From contig NZ_JAIHOO010000001.1 in the NCBI RefSeq assembly GCF_019733395.1, forward strand, positions 3,472,501 to 3,536,500: a stretch of DNA of 64,000 bases, written 5' to 3'. Numbering within the stretch: the stretch's first letter is position 1; every line of letters starts with the position of its first letter. This DNA comes from Lysobacter sp. BMK333-48F3 (GTDB lineage Bacteria > Pseudomonadota > Gammaproteobacteria > Xanthomonadales > Xanthomonadaceae). This document shows positions 1 to 7,349 of this stretch, piece after piece. The position numbers and the translations under genes were made by a program. Under the pieces are notes generated by a model. That model did not search any database. It was given only the letters and a program-made list of their open reading frames with translations, and was not told where the DNA came from.

Positions 1-161
1 TCGGGCCGAAAGCGGACATCGGTGTAGCCCGTCAATCACCAGGACGTGATTTGTTAGGTATACGCAGTCCGGCTATGGAATCGGACATGCCCGTTTGACA
101 GGCGTCCACAGACCCTGCAATGTAGTCTCCATGGAGCGTCGAAACTCCTCGTATAGCGGTA

Positions 162-230
162 CCCACCTTCGTCAACGGTGGGTTTTTCATGCCCGATGTT
201 TGGGCATGCCGACGCGTCTTCCTGCGTCGG
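162..230 (+). terminator. Three abutting hairpins, the first a terminator
   Basis: Three stem-loops follow each other without gaps. The first (162-182) has a CCCACC/GGTGGG stem followed by five T (183-187), a classical intrinsic terminator shape. The second (188-208) has a CATGCCC/GGGCATG stem and the third (209-230) a CCGACGC/GCGTCGG stem. They lie 130 bp upstream of a small interrupted reading frame. They could end a transcript entering from outside the window, or form part of a structured leader. No gene is seen between position 1 and 360. Confidence 0.6.
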
Positions 231-360
231 GAGGGCGGCTAATACAAAACCCGCAAGGGGAATACGCCCGCCGTCTATGCGCGGTTTCGAACCTCCCGAC
301 ATCCCGCCGGTCGCACAATGTGCCGCGCGGGCTTTCCGCCTAAGGACAGGAGTGCCGCGT

Positions 361-636
361 ATGCCCCGCAAGCCCGAGTTCGCGCCCCCGCAGGAGGGGG
401 TGGTCATGTCTGTCGATGCGTTCGAAGCGCTTTCCGCTTTCCAGAGGGAGCTGCACGGGATCGTGCGGACTCTGTAGCCGGAGGTATTGATCGAGATCGG
501 GTTTCCGGCGGGGCAGGATCATCGCGTGTTGAGGGAGGTGTTTCAGGCCTTGGCGCGGCGGTTGGATCCGGTGTTGGCGGCTTGTGCTTGGACGCTGGTG
601 GGGGATGGGGCTGCCGGGGCGGGGCGGATGCACTGA
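361..636 (+). pseudogene. Small ORF of unknown family interrupted by an in-frame TAG
   Basis: An ATG preceded by a good Shine-Dalgarno (GGAG, 8 nt away) opens a frame beginning MPRKPEFAPPQEG. After 38 codons it meets TAG at 475-477 and then continues uninterrupted in the same frame for 52 more codons to TGA. The second part looks like protein (IEIGFPAGQDHRVLREVF, then an Ala/Leu-rich helix and a Trp-containing hydrophobic end). The simplest reading is a CAG-to-TAG (Gln to stop) mutation in a 91-codon gene. Amber readthrough or a functional 38-residue N-terminal peptide are alternatives. Codons are more G-ending and less C-ending than in neighbouring genes, which hints at transfer. I do not recognise the family. 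Confidence 0.5.
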
Positions 637-815
637 GTGTCGGATCGGTCTCGATGCGGGCCGATGTGCTTGGCCGTTGAGCCTCGATTGCCTCCCGTCG
701 AGGCTTGATGTCCGTTGATCGTGAGCCGTCGGCCTGGTTTTAGCGGTGCGGCATGGCCGGCGCTGAGGCCGGGATGGCATAAGGTGCGACTTGGCGCCGA
801 TGCGACGAGGACGGT
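637..815. other. Non-coding gap with a weak hairpin
   Basis: No credible gene. A 7-bp stem (GCCTCGA at 681-687 with TCGAGGC at 698-704) lacks a T-run, so it is at best a weak terminator for the interrupted ORF upstream. Confidence 0.3.
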
Positions 816-1037
816 ATGACGACTGGGGTTTTAGCCCTGCTGATTGGGCTTGTGGGTTTCGCCTCGGTGGGAGGCTCCTGGCACGTTCCGGCAGGGGCGC
901 TCGCGCTGGCCGCTGTCCTGGCCGCGTTGACGTTCGTTGGGCGCAGCCCGCAGTCGCCGGGGTGGAACTGGGCTAACACCCTGGCCGTTGCCGGCGTGGT
1001 GCTGGCCGGGGTGTCCGTCGCCCGTGTGGTGATTTAG
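816..1037 (+). CDS. Small two-helix membrane protein, unknown function
   Basis: A 73-residue protein that is almost entirely hydrophobic. One membrane segment covers about residues 4-37 (possibly a helix, turn and helix), followed by a short polar loop (RSPQSPGWNW) and a second segment at about 52-70. The start ATG has GAGG six bases upstream. No motif identifies a function. It stands alone between the interrupted ORF and a REP-like palindrome. It could be an inner-membrane accessory protein or a small toxin-like peptide, but nothing in the sequence decides this. Confidence 0.5.
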   Translation: MTTGVLALLIGLVGFASVGGSWHVPAGALALAAVLAALTFVGRSPQSPGWNWANTLAVAGVVLAGVSVARVVI

Positions 1038-1049
1038 AGACAGATGCAC

Positions 1050-1091
1050 GAACGGTGTCAGGGACAGTTTTGAGTGTCTCTGACACCGTTC
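1050..1091. repeat. REP-like palindrome between convergent genes
   Basis: A 17-bp inverted repeat (GAACGGTGTCAGGGACA at 1050-1066, complement at 1075-1091, one G-T wobble) around an 8-nt loop. The GGTGTCAGGGACA core is, from memory, a common REP-type intergenic element in Xanthomonadaceae, often linked to RAYT transposases. No such transposase is in this window. It sits between convergent genes and may act as a bidirectional terminator. Confidence 0.6.
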
Positions 1092-1142
1092 TCAAGTGGC
1101 TAGCTCGCGGGCGGTGAACTCAGGCCCTTATCCCGCCATCGC

Positions 1143-2303
1143 TTACTTCGCCGGGCTCAAGGTCGGGAACAAAGTACCGAGCACGGTTTTGGTTGCCTTG
1201 TCGCCGCCCATGTCCTCGGTGGCGTTGGCCACCACCAGGGCGCCGGTGTTCGTGTTCGGGAACAGCACCGCCCAGGCGAGCCAGTTGCCGTCGGAACCGC
1301 CGTGCACCAGCACGGGGCCCTGGCGTCCTGCAATCGAATCCTGGACGCCCCAGTCCAGGCCCGAGCCGCTGCCGGGTTGCGCCGTTTGCATCAACCGATA
1401 CGAGGCGGGGGTCAGCAACTTGCCGCGGCCTTGGCTGCCGGCCAGTTGGTCGAGGCAAAAGCGCGCCCAGTCGGCCAGGCTCATGTGCATGTTTCCGGCC
1501 GCGGTGTACATCATCGGCACGCCGTCGTCGGACACTTTCGGTGCCGTCGTCACCGGCTTGCCGCCGCGGTGGCCGAGCGGCTGGCCGGCCGGGGTGGGGC
1601 CGAAGCCGGCGCTCGCCATGGCCAACGGCTGGAAGACTTCGCGGCGCATCAGTTCTTCGAAGTCCTGCCCGGTGGTGCGCTCGGCGATGACGGCCGCGAT
1701 GAGGAAGCCGGTGTTGCAGTAGTTGAATTCGGTACCGGGTGCGGCCGCCGGCGCGTCCTTCAAGGCCTGGGCGATGAAGGCCAGGCGTTGTTGCGGCAAG
1801 GGCCGGGTGTCGGCGAAGAAGGTGTCGAGGAACTTCAGGTCGCGGATGTTCTCCGGCAGGCCCGATCGGTGCGAGAGCAGCTGGACCAGGGTGACCGACC
1901 GGTATTCCGGGCGCATCGTGTCGGCCAGGTCGGGCAGCAGCGTCGCCAAGGGCGCGTCCCAGGACAGCACGCCGCGATCGACGAGTTTGGCGATCAGCGC
2001 GACCGTCATCGGTTTGCCGGTGGAGCCGATCAGCCAGGCGTCGTCGGCGCCGACCGCGTCGGTTCCATCGCTGCGGCGCAGGCCGCGCACGGCTTGTTGG
2101 GCGATCGCGCCGTCGCGCATGACCAGGGCGCCGAGTGCGGGCGTCTTGGTGCCCTCCATCGCGTCTTTCAGCAGGGCGTCGAGATCGACGGCGTTCGGCG
2201 GCGGCGCGTCGTTGGGATGGGCCTGCACCGCGAGCGGCGCTTGCAGGAGGAGCATGGAGGCAAGAACGAGCTGAAGGAAGCTTCGACGCGCTGGATGTTT
2301 CAA
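1143..2303 (-). CDS. Secreted serine hydrolase, class C beta-lactamase / D-Ala-D-Ala peptidase family
   Basis: A 386-residue penicillin-binding-protein-fold hydrolase. Residues 1-29 form a signal peptide (ARRSFLQLVLASMLLLQ, cleavage after VQA), so it acts in the periplasm or outside. The three family motifs are present: S94-T-G-K97 (SxxK nucleophile), Y195-C-N197 (YxN), and HGG near the C-terminus in place of KTG. The HGG form is usual for esterase/peptidase members (EstB, DD-peptidase) rather than true AmpC lactamases. I chose a TTG start because it has an AGGGGAT ribosome site and puts the signal peptide at the N-terminus; the frame stays open further upstream but encodes unlikely protein. 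It stands alone. The natural substrate (peptide, ester or beta-lactam) cannot be told. Confidence 0.85.
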   Translation of the reverse strand: MKHPARRSFLQLVLASMLLLQAPLAVQAHPNDAPPPNAVDLDALLKDAMEGTKTPALGALVMRDGAIAQQAVRGLRRSDGTDAVGADDAWLIGSTGKPMTVALIAKLVDRGVLSWDAPLATLLPDLADTMRPEYRSVTLVQLLSHRSGLPENIRDLKFLDTFFADTRPLPQQRLAFIAQALKDAPAAAPGTEFNYCNTGFLIAAVIAERTTGQDFEELMRREVFQPLAMASAGFGPTPAGQPLGHRGGKPVTTAPKVSDDGVPMMYTAAGNMHMSLADWARFCLDQLAGSQGRGKLLTPASYRLMQTAQPGSGSGLDWGVQDSIAGRQGPVLVHGGSDGNWLAWAVLFPNTNTGALVVANATEDMGGDKATKTVLGTLFPTLSPAK

Positions 2304-2519
2304 GTGGATCCCCTGGTGTGCGGCTTTTCGATGAGGAACGACGCACCCCGTTGCGTCGTTACCGGACCGCAGCGAGCGCGCTTGCATGGATCGCGCGCCT
2401 GCTGCATGGGGCCATGCTGCGGCTGAGCGCGGATGCGTGCATGAGCTGCAAGTCATGGCTGCGGCGCGTGGGCTTGCGCGACCGAGCGCTACCGCCGGCA
2501 GCGCGCGCCAGCCATCGCT

Positions 2520-3182
2520 TCAGCCATTGGCCGGTTCCGCCAGACGCAGCACCAGATAACGCATGAAGAACTGCGTGACCGGGCCCACGCATAGCGCGAA
2601 TACCAGGGTGCCCACGCCGGCCGTGCCGCCCAACGCCACCCCCATCGCCAGCACCGCCATCTCGATGCCGGTGCGCACACGCTGGATCGACCCGCCCGTG
2701 CGGCGTGCGAGTCCGGTCATCAGGCCGTCGCGCGGCCCGGGCCCGAGTTGCGCCCCCACGTAGAGCGCGGTGGCCAGCGCACAGACCGCCACTCCACCGA
2801 CCAGGCAGGCGCAACGTAACGGCAACGACTCGGGCGCATCCAGAATCCGCAGATTGAGGTCGGTGAACGGTCCCAGCAACAGCGTGTTGGCCACGGTGCC
2901 CAGCCCGGGCATCTGCCGCAGCGGAATCCACAGCAACAGTACCGCCACGGCCACCAGGACCATGACCATGCCGAGCGACAGCGGAAGCTGGCGCGCAGCG
3001 CCTTGGTGGAATACGACCCACGGCGAGCCGCCGAGCGCGCTTTGCATCAACAGCGCGTTGGACACGCCGTAGAGCCATAGGCCGGCCAGCAGGCGCAAGA
3101 GCCGTTCCGGGAGACGGCCGGCACGGAGTTGGGCGAGAGGGCCGAGATTGGCCAGCCCGAGGGGAGAGGTATCGGGGTTCAT
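2520..3182 (-). CDS. YczE-like integral membrane protein
   Basis: A 220-residue protein with about five membrane segments. The N-terminus (PLAQLRAGRLPERLLRLLAG, then LYGVSNALL and GGSPWVVFHQG) matches the YczE/YyaS family (same broad class as YitT), often annotated as a membrane protein of unknown or transport function. The ATG chosen aligns with the family start; another ATG lies 33 bp upstream. It is divergent from a MocR-type regulator. YczE-MocR (YczR) pairs are a known arrangement in several phyla, so the regulator probably controls this gene. The transported or sensed ligand is unknown. Confidence 0.8.
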   Translation of the reverse strand: MNPDTSPLGLANLGPLAQLRAGRLPERLLRLLAGLWLYGVSNALLMQSALGGSPWVVFHQGAARQLPLSLGMVMVLVAVAVLLLWIPLRQMPGLGTVANTLLLGPFTDLNLRILDAPESLPLRCACLVGGVAVCALATALYVGAQLGPGPRDGLMTGLARRTGGSIQRVRTGIEMAVLAMGVALGGTAGVGTLVFALCVGPVTQFFMRYLVLRLAEPANG

Positions 3183-3243
3183 GAGCGCCAGTATCTGGAC
3201 GATTGGCACTTTCATGTAGAGCCATTTTCGCCATAGTGGCCTC

Positions 3244-4695
3244 ATGAATCGATCCATGACTGCAGAGCACCTGGCCACTTTGATCGGTCAGTTCCCGCGC
3301 AAGCCGGCCTACCGGGGGCTGCGCCAAGCCCTGCAGGAACTGATCGGCGGCGGCCGCATTCCCCTCGGCACGCGTTTGCCCAGCGAGCGGGCGATCTCCC
3401 AGGCGCTCGCCGTCTCGCGCAATACGGTGACCCGCGTCTATGCGGACCTGGTCGCCGCGGGTTACGCGACTGCGCGCCAGGGGGCGGGCACGTTCGTCGA
3501 GGTTCCCGACGACCGCCGGCGCGCGCACGAACACTCGCTGCGCCCGCTCGCCGGCGCGCGCGCCGCCGAAGGCGCCATCGACCTCAACTGCGCCGCGACG
3601 GCCGCCATTCCAGGTATCGCCTCGGCCTACGAACGCGCGCTGGAAAGGCTGTCCGGCTACCTGGGAAGCGAGGGCCACCGGCCAATCGGCCTGCCGACCT
3701 TGCGCGCGCTGATCGCGCAAATGTACGCGCGGCGAGGTTTGCCGACCGACCCCGAACAGATCATGGTCACCTCCGGGGCATTGGCCGGCACGGCGGTCGT
3801 CGCGCGCGCACTGTCGCGGCCGGGCGACCGGGCGATGATCGAATCGCCGGTATACCCCAACGCCATCGAGGCGCTGCGTCTGGGCGGCGCGCGTCTGGTC
3901 GCGTCGCCGATGGCCGATGCGCTAGGGGAGGAGGGCTGGGACTTGGATGGCATCGAGGCCACCTTGCGGCAGACGCGGCCGCACCTGGCCTACCTGATCC
4001 CCGATTTCCAGAATCCTACCGGCTTCCTGATGCGCGACGAGCAGCGCGCACGCTACGCCGCCGCGCTGCAGGCCACGCGCACGACCGCGGTCGTCGACGA
4101 ATCGCTGCAGGCCATCGCGCTGACGGACGCTGGCGTGCCCCTGCCATTCGCTGCGCACGCAGCGGGCGCGATCACGATCGGCAGCGTTTCGAAGTTGCTG
4201 TGGAGCGGGTTGCGCGTCGGCTGGATCCGCGCGCCGCACGACCTGATCGAGCGGCTTATCAAGGCCCGATTGCAGTTCGACCTGGGCACGGCGGTTTTCG
4301 ACCAACTGGTGGTGACCGAGTTGCTGGACAGCGGCGATGTCGTCGCGATGCGTCGCGCGCAACTTCGCCAGCGCCGCGATGCCCTGGCTCACGCTATCGA
4401 AGAACGGTTGCCGGACTGGCGTTTCCGGCTGCCGGAAGGCGGAATGACGTTGTGGCTGCAGTTGCCGGGCGGCAGCGCTACGCAGCTGGCGGCGCAACTG
4501 GAGACCGTCGGCGTTCATGTCCCCCCGGGCCCGATGTTCAGCGTCGAAGGCGGCAACGACCGGTGGCTGCGCATCCCCTACGTACGACCGGAGGAGGAGT
4601 TGATCGAGGCCGTTGCGCGCATCGCGGATGCTTGGTCGAGGTTGCCGGCCGGGCCCTCGGGTCGCCGCGACCGCTCGCGGGCGATCATTCTTTAG
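3244..4695 (+). CDS. MocR-family transcriptional regulator (GntR HTH + aminotransferase-like domain)
   Basis: 483 residues. Residues 20-90 form a GntR winged helix (GTRLPSERAISQALAVSRNT, then TARQGAGTFVEV). Residues 110-475 form a fold-type I PLP aminotransferase-like domain with the Schiff-base lysine in SVSK317 and the PDFQNPTG motif at 253-260. MocR proteins use PLP or an amino-acid adduct as effector rather than as enzymes. The divergent yczE-like gene is the likely target; the 61-bp gap between the two starts must hold both promoters and the operator. A second ATG 12 bp downstream is an alternative start. Confidence 0.88.
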   Translation: MNRSMTAEHLATLIGQFPRKPAYRGLRQALQELIGGGRIPLGTRLPSERAISQALAVSRNTVTRVYADLVAAGYATARQGAGTFVEVPDDRRRAHEHSLRPLAGARAAEGAIDLNCAATAAIPGIASAYERALERLSGYLGSEGHRPIGLPTLRALIAQMYARRGLPTDPEQIMVTSGALAGTAVVARALSRPGDRAMIESPVYPNAIEALRLGGARLVASPMADALGEEGWDLDGIEATLRQTRPHLAYLIPDFQNPTGFLMRDEQRARYAAALQATRTTAVVDESLQAIALTDAGVPLPFAAHAAGAITIGSVSKLLWSGLRVGWIRAPHDLIERLIKARLQFDLGTAVFDQLVVTELLDSGDVVAMRRAQLRQRRDALAHAIEERLPDWRFRLPEGGMTLWLQLPGGSATQLAAQLETVGVHVPPGPMFSVEGGNDRWLRIPYVRPEEELIEAVARIADAWSRLPAGPSGRRDRSRAIIL

Positions 4696-4826
4696 CACGA
4701 GCGCCGCGGGCTCCGCAGGGACTGCCCGCGGCCGGAAGAAGGCAGCGCCGGTCGCCGGTATCGGCGGGCTGAGGGGATGGCGGTTTTCTGCGCCGGCGCG
4801 GGCGTGGAGCGGGGGCTGCGCGGGCT

Positions 4827-4852
4827 GGTCGCGGCTTACGCCGCTCCTACAG
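4827..4852. repeat. Copy of the GTAGGAGCGGCG/GCCGCGACC palindrome
   Basis: Single copy of the window's main intergenic repeat (here GGTCGCGGCTTACGCCGCTC followed by CTACAG) between the regulator gene and the 3' end of the pga operon. Its inner part, GCGGCTTACGCCGC, can fold into a hairpin. Otherwise the 196-bp gap holds nothing recognisable. Confidence 0.8.
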
Positions 4853-4892
4853 GAGGAGTGCGGTGCGCACGGATGTGTTCGGGCAAGCGGGG

Positions 4893-6029
4893 TCAGCGCT
4901 GCGGCTTGAATTCGACCGGGACGATGACGACGGCGGCGATGGGGCGGCCGTTGCGTTGGGCGGGGGCGAAGCGCCAGTGGCGGACGGCGGCGACGGCGGC
5001 GCGGTCCAGGTCGCGGTGGCCGCTGCGTTTGGCGACGTCGAGGCGTTGCGGGCGGCCGTCGGCGCCGACTTGCACGCGCAGCGAGACCAGGCCGCCTTCG
5101 CCGCGGCGCAGGGCGTCGAGGGGGTAGGGCGGTTTGGGGCTGTAGCCGGGCAAAGGGCGGGGCTTGGCGCTGGCGCCGCGCGCGGCGGTGTCGCGTTGCG
5201 CGCGCGGTGCGGTGCCCGTCGGCGCGACGCTTGCGGCGTCGTCGTTCGGGGCGGCCGGTGGCGTTGTGGCGTCGTCGTTGCTGCCGGCCGGGTCCGGCGA
5301 CTGCGGCGGCGCCAGCGGCGGGCGGTCCAGGCCGGGCGCGCCTTCGATCTGCTGCGACGAGGTTTCGCTTTCGATCTGCCGGTAGCCGTGCGATACCACC
5401 AGCAGCACCGCGATCACGAACACCACCGCCAGGCCCAACATCGGGATCCAGGCGGTTTCGGGCAGGGTGTGGCGGGTGAAGGCCGGCATCGGCGCGGCCA
5501 GCGCCAACGGTTTCGGCGCCGGCGGTTTGACCGCGGTGACGCCGAGCGGTACGGCCTGGTTGGGGTCCATGTGCAGGGTGCTGATCCGGCCTTGGTTCAG
5601 CGCTTGCGCGACCTCGGTGCTGGCGCCGAGCGCGGCGGCGACCTGTTCCAGCGCGATCGGCGGCGGCGAACTGCGGCGTTCCACGCCGGTGAAGCGGCGG
5701 CGGTTGTATTCGGCCCACAGGATCAGCAGCGCCGCGGCGCCGACCGCGGTGGCCGGCAGCACCAGCAGCAGGAAGGGGTCGATTTCGTGCTGGCGCAGAT
5801 ACAGTTCGGCTTCGGCGCGCTGGATGCCGAACAGCCACATGAACAAGGTGACCAGCGGCATCCACAGGTAGATGTAGACCGCCCAGAACGCGCCGGTGGT
5901 CAGGCCCCAGAAGGTGCGCGGCAGCAGCGGTTGCGAGTACGGCCGCTGGATCAGGCGCGAGTCGTGCCTGTGCCGCCGAGAGCGGCGCGGCTGCGGCTGC
6001 TGCGGTGCCTGTGGCTTGGGCGTGTTCAT
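4893..6029 (-). CDS. pgaD: PgaD-TonB fusion: PNAG synthase subunit with TonB C-terminal domain
   Basis: 378 residues, more than twice a normal PgaD. Residues 1-120 look like PgaD: an arginine-rich cytoplasmic start and two membrane helices (41-69, 86-106) ending in WAEYNRRRF. PgaD normally pairs with PgaC and, with it, senses c-di-GMP. A cytoplasmic linker (115-190) follows, then a third helix (194-213), a Pro/Ala/Asp-rich stretch (220-295) and a typical TonB C-terminal domain (297-376: PKPPYPLDALRRGEGG, SGHRDLDRAAVAAVRHWRF). The third helix places the TonB domain in the periplasm, where it could touch outer-membrane PgaA. The start overlaps the pgaC stop (ATGA). The fused domain is my reading; its role is untested. 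Confidence 0.85.
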   Translation of the reverse strand: MNTPKPQAPQQPQPRRSRRHRHDSRLIQRPYSQPLLPRTFWGLTTGAFWAVYIYLWMPLVTLFMWLFGIQRAEAELYLRQHEIDPFLLLVLPATAVGAAALLILWAEYNRRRFTGVERRSSPPPIALEQVAAALGASTEVAQALNQGRISTLHMDPNQAVPLGVTAVKPPAPKPLALAAPMPAFTRHTLPETAWIPMLGLAVVFVIAVLLVVSHGYRQIESETSSQQIEGAPGLDRPPLAPPQSPDPAGSNDDATTPPAAPNDDAASVAPTGTAPRAQRDTAARGASAKPRPLPGYSPKPPYPLDALRRGEGGLVSLRVQVGADGRPQRLDVAKRSGHRDLDRAAVAAVRHWRFAPAQRNGRPIAAVVIVPVEFKPQR

Positions 6030-7285
6030 CGCAGCCCCCGATCCGGGCTGACCCACACCGCGCGGGTGCCGCGGCGCTTGGCCAGGGCCTTGGGCACCGC
6101 GGCGACGGTGGTGGTGAAGCTCAGCAGCCAGAACACCATCGGGTACCAGATCATCCAGTAATAGTTACGGCCGACGCCGGTTTCGTAGCGGCGGTCGATG
6201 ACGATGCTGGCGGCGAACTGCAGCAGGCAGATCATCGCCAGGATCACCCCGTGCCAGGACGGCAGCAGGGTCGGCACGCGCAGTTGCTCGGGCAGTTCGA
6301 ACACTTTGCCCAGCGCCCACAGCAGGATGATGAAGGCCATCATGTAGGCCCAGGCCAGGCTGAGCAGGTACTCGCCCAGCACCGGCCACATCCGCCGGCG
6401 CCGCCACGAGAACAGGTCGCGGGTATGGCGCATCAGCACTTCGACGCCGCCCTGGGCCCAGCGCAGGCGCTGCTTCCACAGCCCGCGCACGGTTTCCGGC
6501 ATCAGGATGAAGCACATCGCATTGGGCTCGTAGCGGATGTCCCAGTGGTTCATCTGCAGGCGCCAGCTGATGTCGATGTCCTCGGTCACCATGCTGTCGG
6601 ACCAGTAGCCGATCTGGTGCAGGGCGGTGCGGCGGAAGGCGCAGATCACCCCGGAGACGGTGAAGATGCGGCCGTAGACGCGCTGGGCGCGCTTGATCAT
6701 GCCGATGATCGAGGCGAACTCGCCGACCTGCAGGCGGCCGAGCAGGGTCGAGCGGTTGCGGATGCGCGGGTTGCCGGTGACCGCGCCGACCCGCGCGCCC
6801 GAACACAGGTGCCAGACCATCCAGTGGGTGGCGTATTCGTCCAGCAAGGCGTCGCCGTCGATGCAGACCAGGTACTCCGAGCGCGCCGCCAGCGCGCCCA
6901 TGCGCATGGCGTTGGCCTTGCCCAGGTTGCGGTCGAGGTGGACCACGCGCAGCTGCGGGTACTGCGCGGCGAGTAGGTTGAGCTTCTCGCCGGTATCGTC
7001 GCCGCTGCCGTCGTTGATCGCGATCACCTCGAACGAGGGATAGCGCTGGGCCATCGCCGAGGCGATGGTTTCGCGCACGTTGTCGCCCTCGTTGTGGCAG
7101 GGGATCAGGATCGACACGAACGGCGCCGCGTCCAGCGCCGGCGGGTCGGTGCGGCCGCGGGCGTGGCGCTCGCGGCGCAGGTAGTAGTACAGCCCGCCTG
7201 CGATCCAGAAGAACGACATCACGATCGGGTAATAGAAGGCGAACTTGAACGACACCGCGAGCAGGGCGCTGAGAACGTCGTACAT
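6026..7285 (-). CDS. pgaC: Poly-beta-1,6-N-acetylglucosamine synthase (GT2)
   Basis: 419 residues. A processive family-2 glycosyltransferase of the inner membrane that polymerises UDP-GlcNAc into PNAG. N-terminal membrane segment (about 10-35), then the GT-A domain with SILIPCHNEGDN, NDGSGDD, CIDGDALL, the TEDIDISWRL acceptor-binding/catalytic motif and QRLRWAQGG (QxxRW), then C-terminal membrane helices. Length matches E. coli PgaC. Third gene of the pga operon, 64 bp after pgaB and overlapping pgaD by 4 nt. Activity is expected to need PgaD and c-di-GMP, as known for the family. Confidence 0.95.
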   Translation of the reverse strand: MYDVLSALLAVSFKFAFYYPIVMSFFWIAGGLYYYLRRERHARGRTDPPALDAAPFVSILIPCHNEGDNVRETIASAMAQRYPSFEVIAINDGSGDDTGEKLNLLAAQYPQLRVVHLDRNLGKANAMRMGALAARSEYLVCIDGDALLDEYATHWMVWHLCSGARVGAVTGNPRIRNRSTLLGRLQVGEFASIIGMIKRAQRVYGRIFTVSGVICAFRRTALHQIGYWSDSMVTEDIDISWRLQMNHWDIRYEPNAMCFILMPETVRGLWKQRLRWAQGGVEVLMRHTRDLFSWRRRRMWPVLGEYLLSLAWAYMMAFIILLWALGKVFELPEQLRVPTLLPSWHGVILAMICLLQFAASIVIDRRYETGVGRNYYWMIWYPMVFWLLSFTTTVAAVPKALAKRRGTRAVWVSPDRGLR

Positions 7286-7349
7286 GGCAGTCTCCGGTAA
7301 GGGGCGCGTGCGCGGTGGAAGGGCCCGGCGCTCCAGCGCCGGGGCGGAC

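Noticed and set aside
53..59. GTTAGGT as an integron attC core site
   Set aside because: A seven-base match alone is expected by chance; no paired core site or attC fold is seen and no integrase is present.
283..300. T-arm-like text (GGTTTCGAACC) suggesting a tRNA or tmRNA fragment
   Set aside because: No matching acceptor, D or anticodon arms on either strand.
1143..2303. True AmpC beta-lactamase
   Set aside because: The third motif is HGG rather than KTG, and there is no adjacent ampR-type regulator; only the broader serine-hydrolase family is supported.
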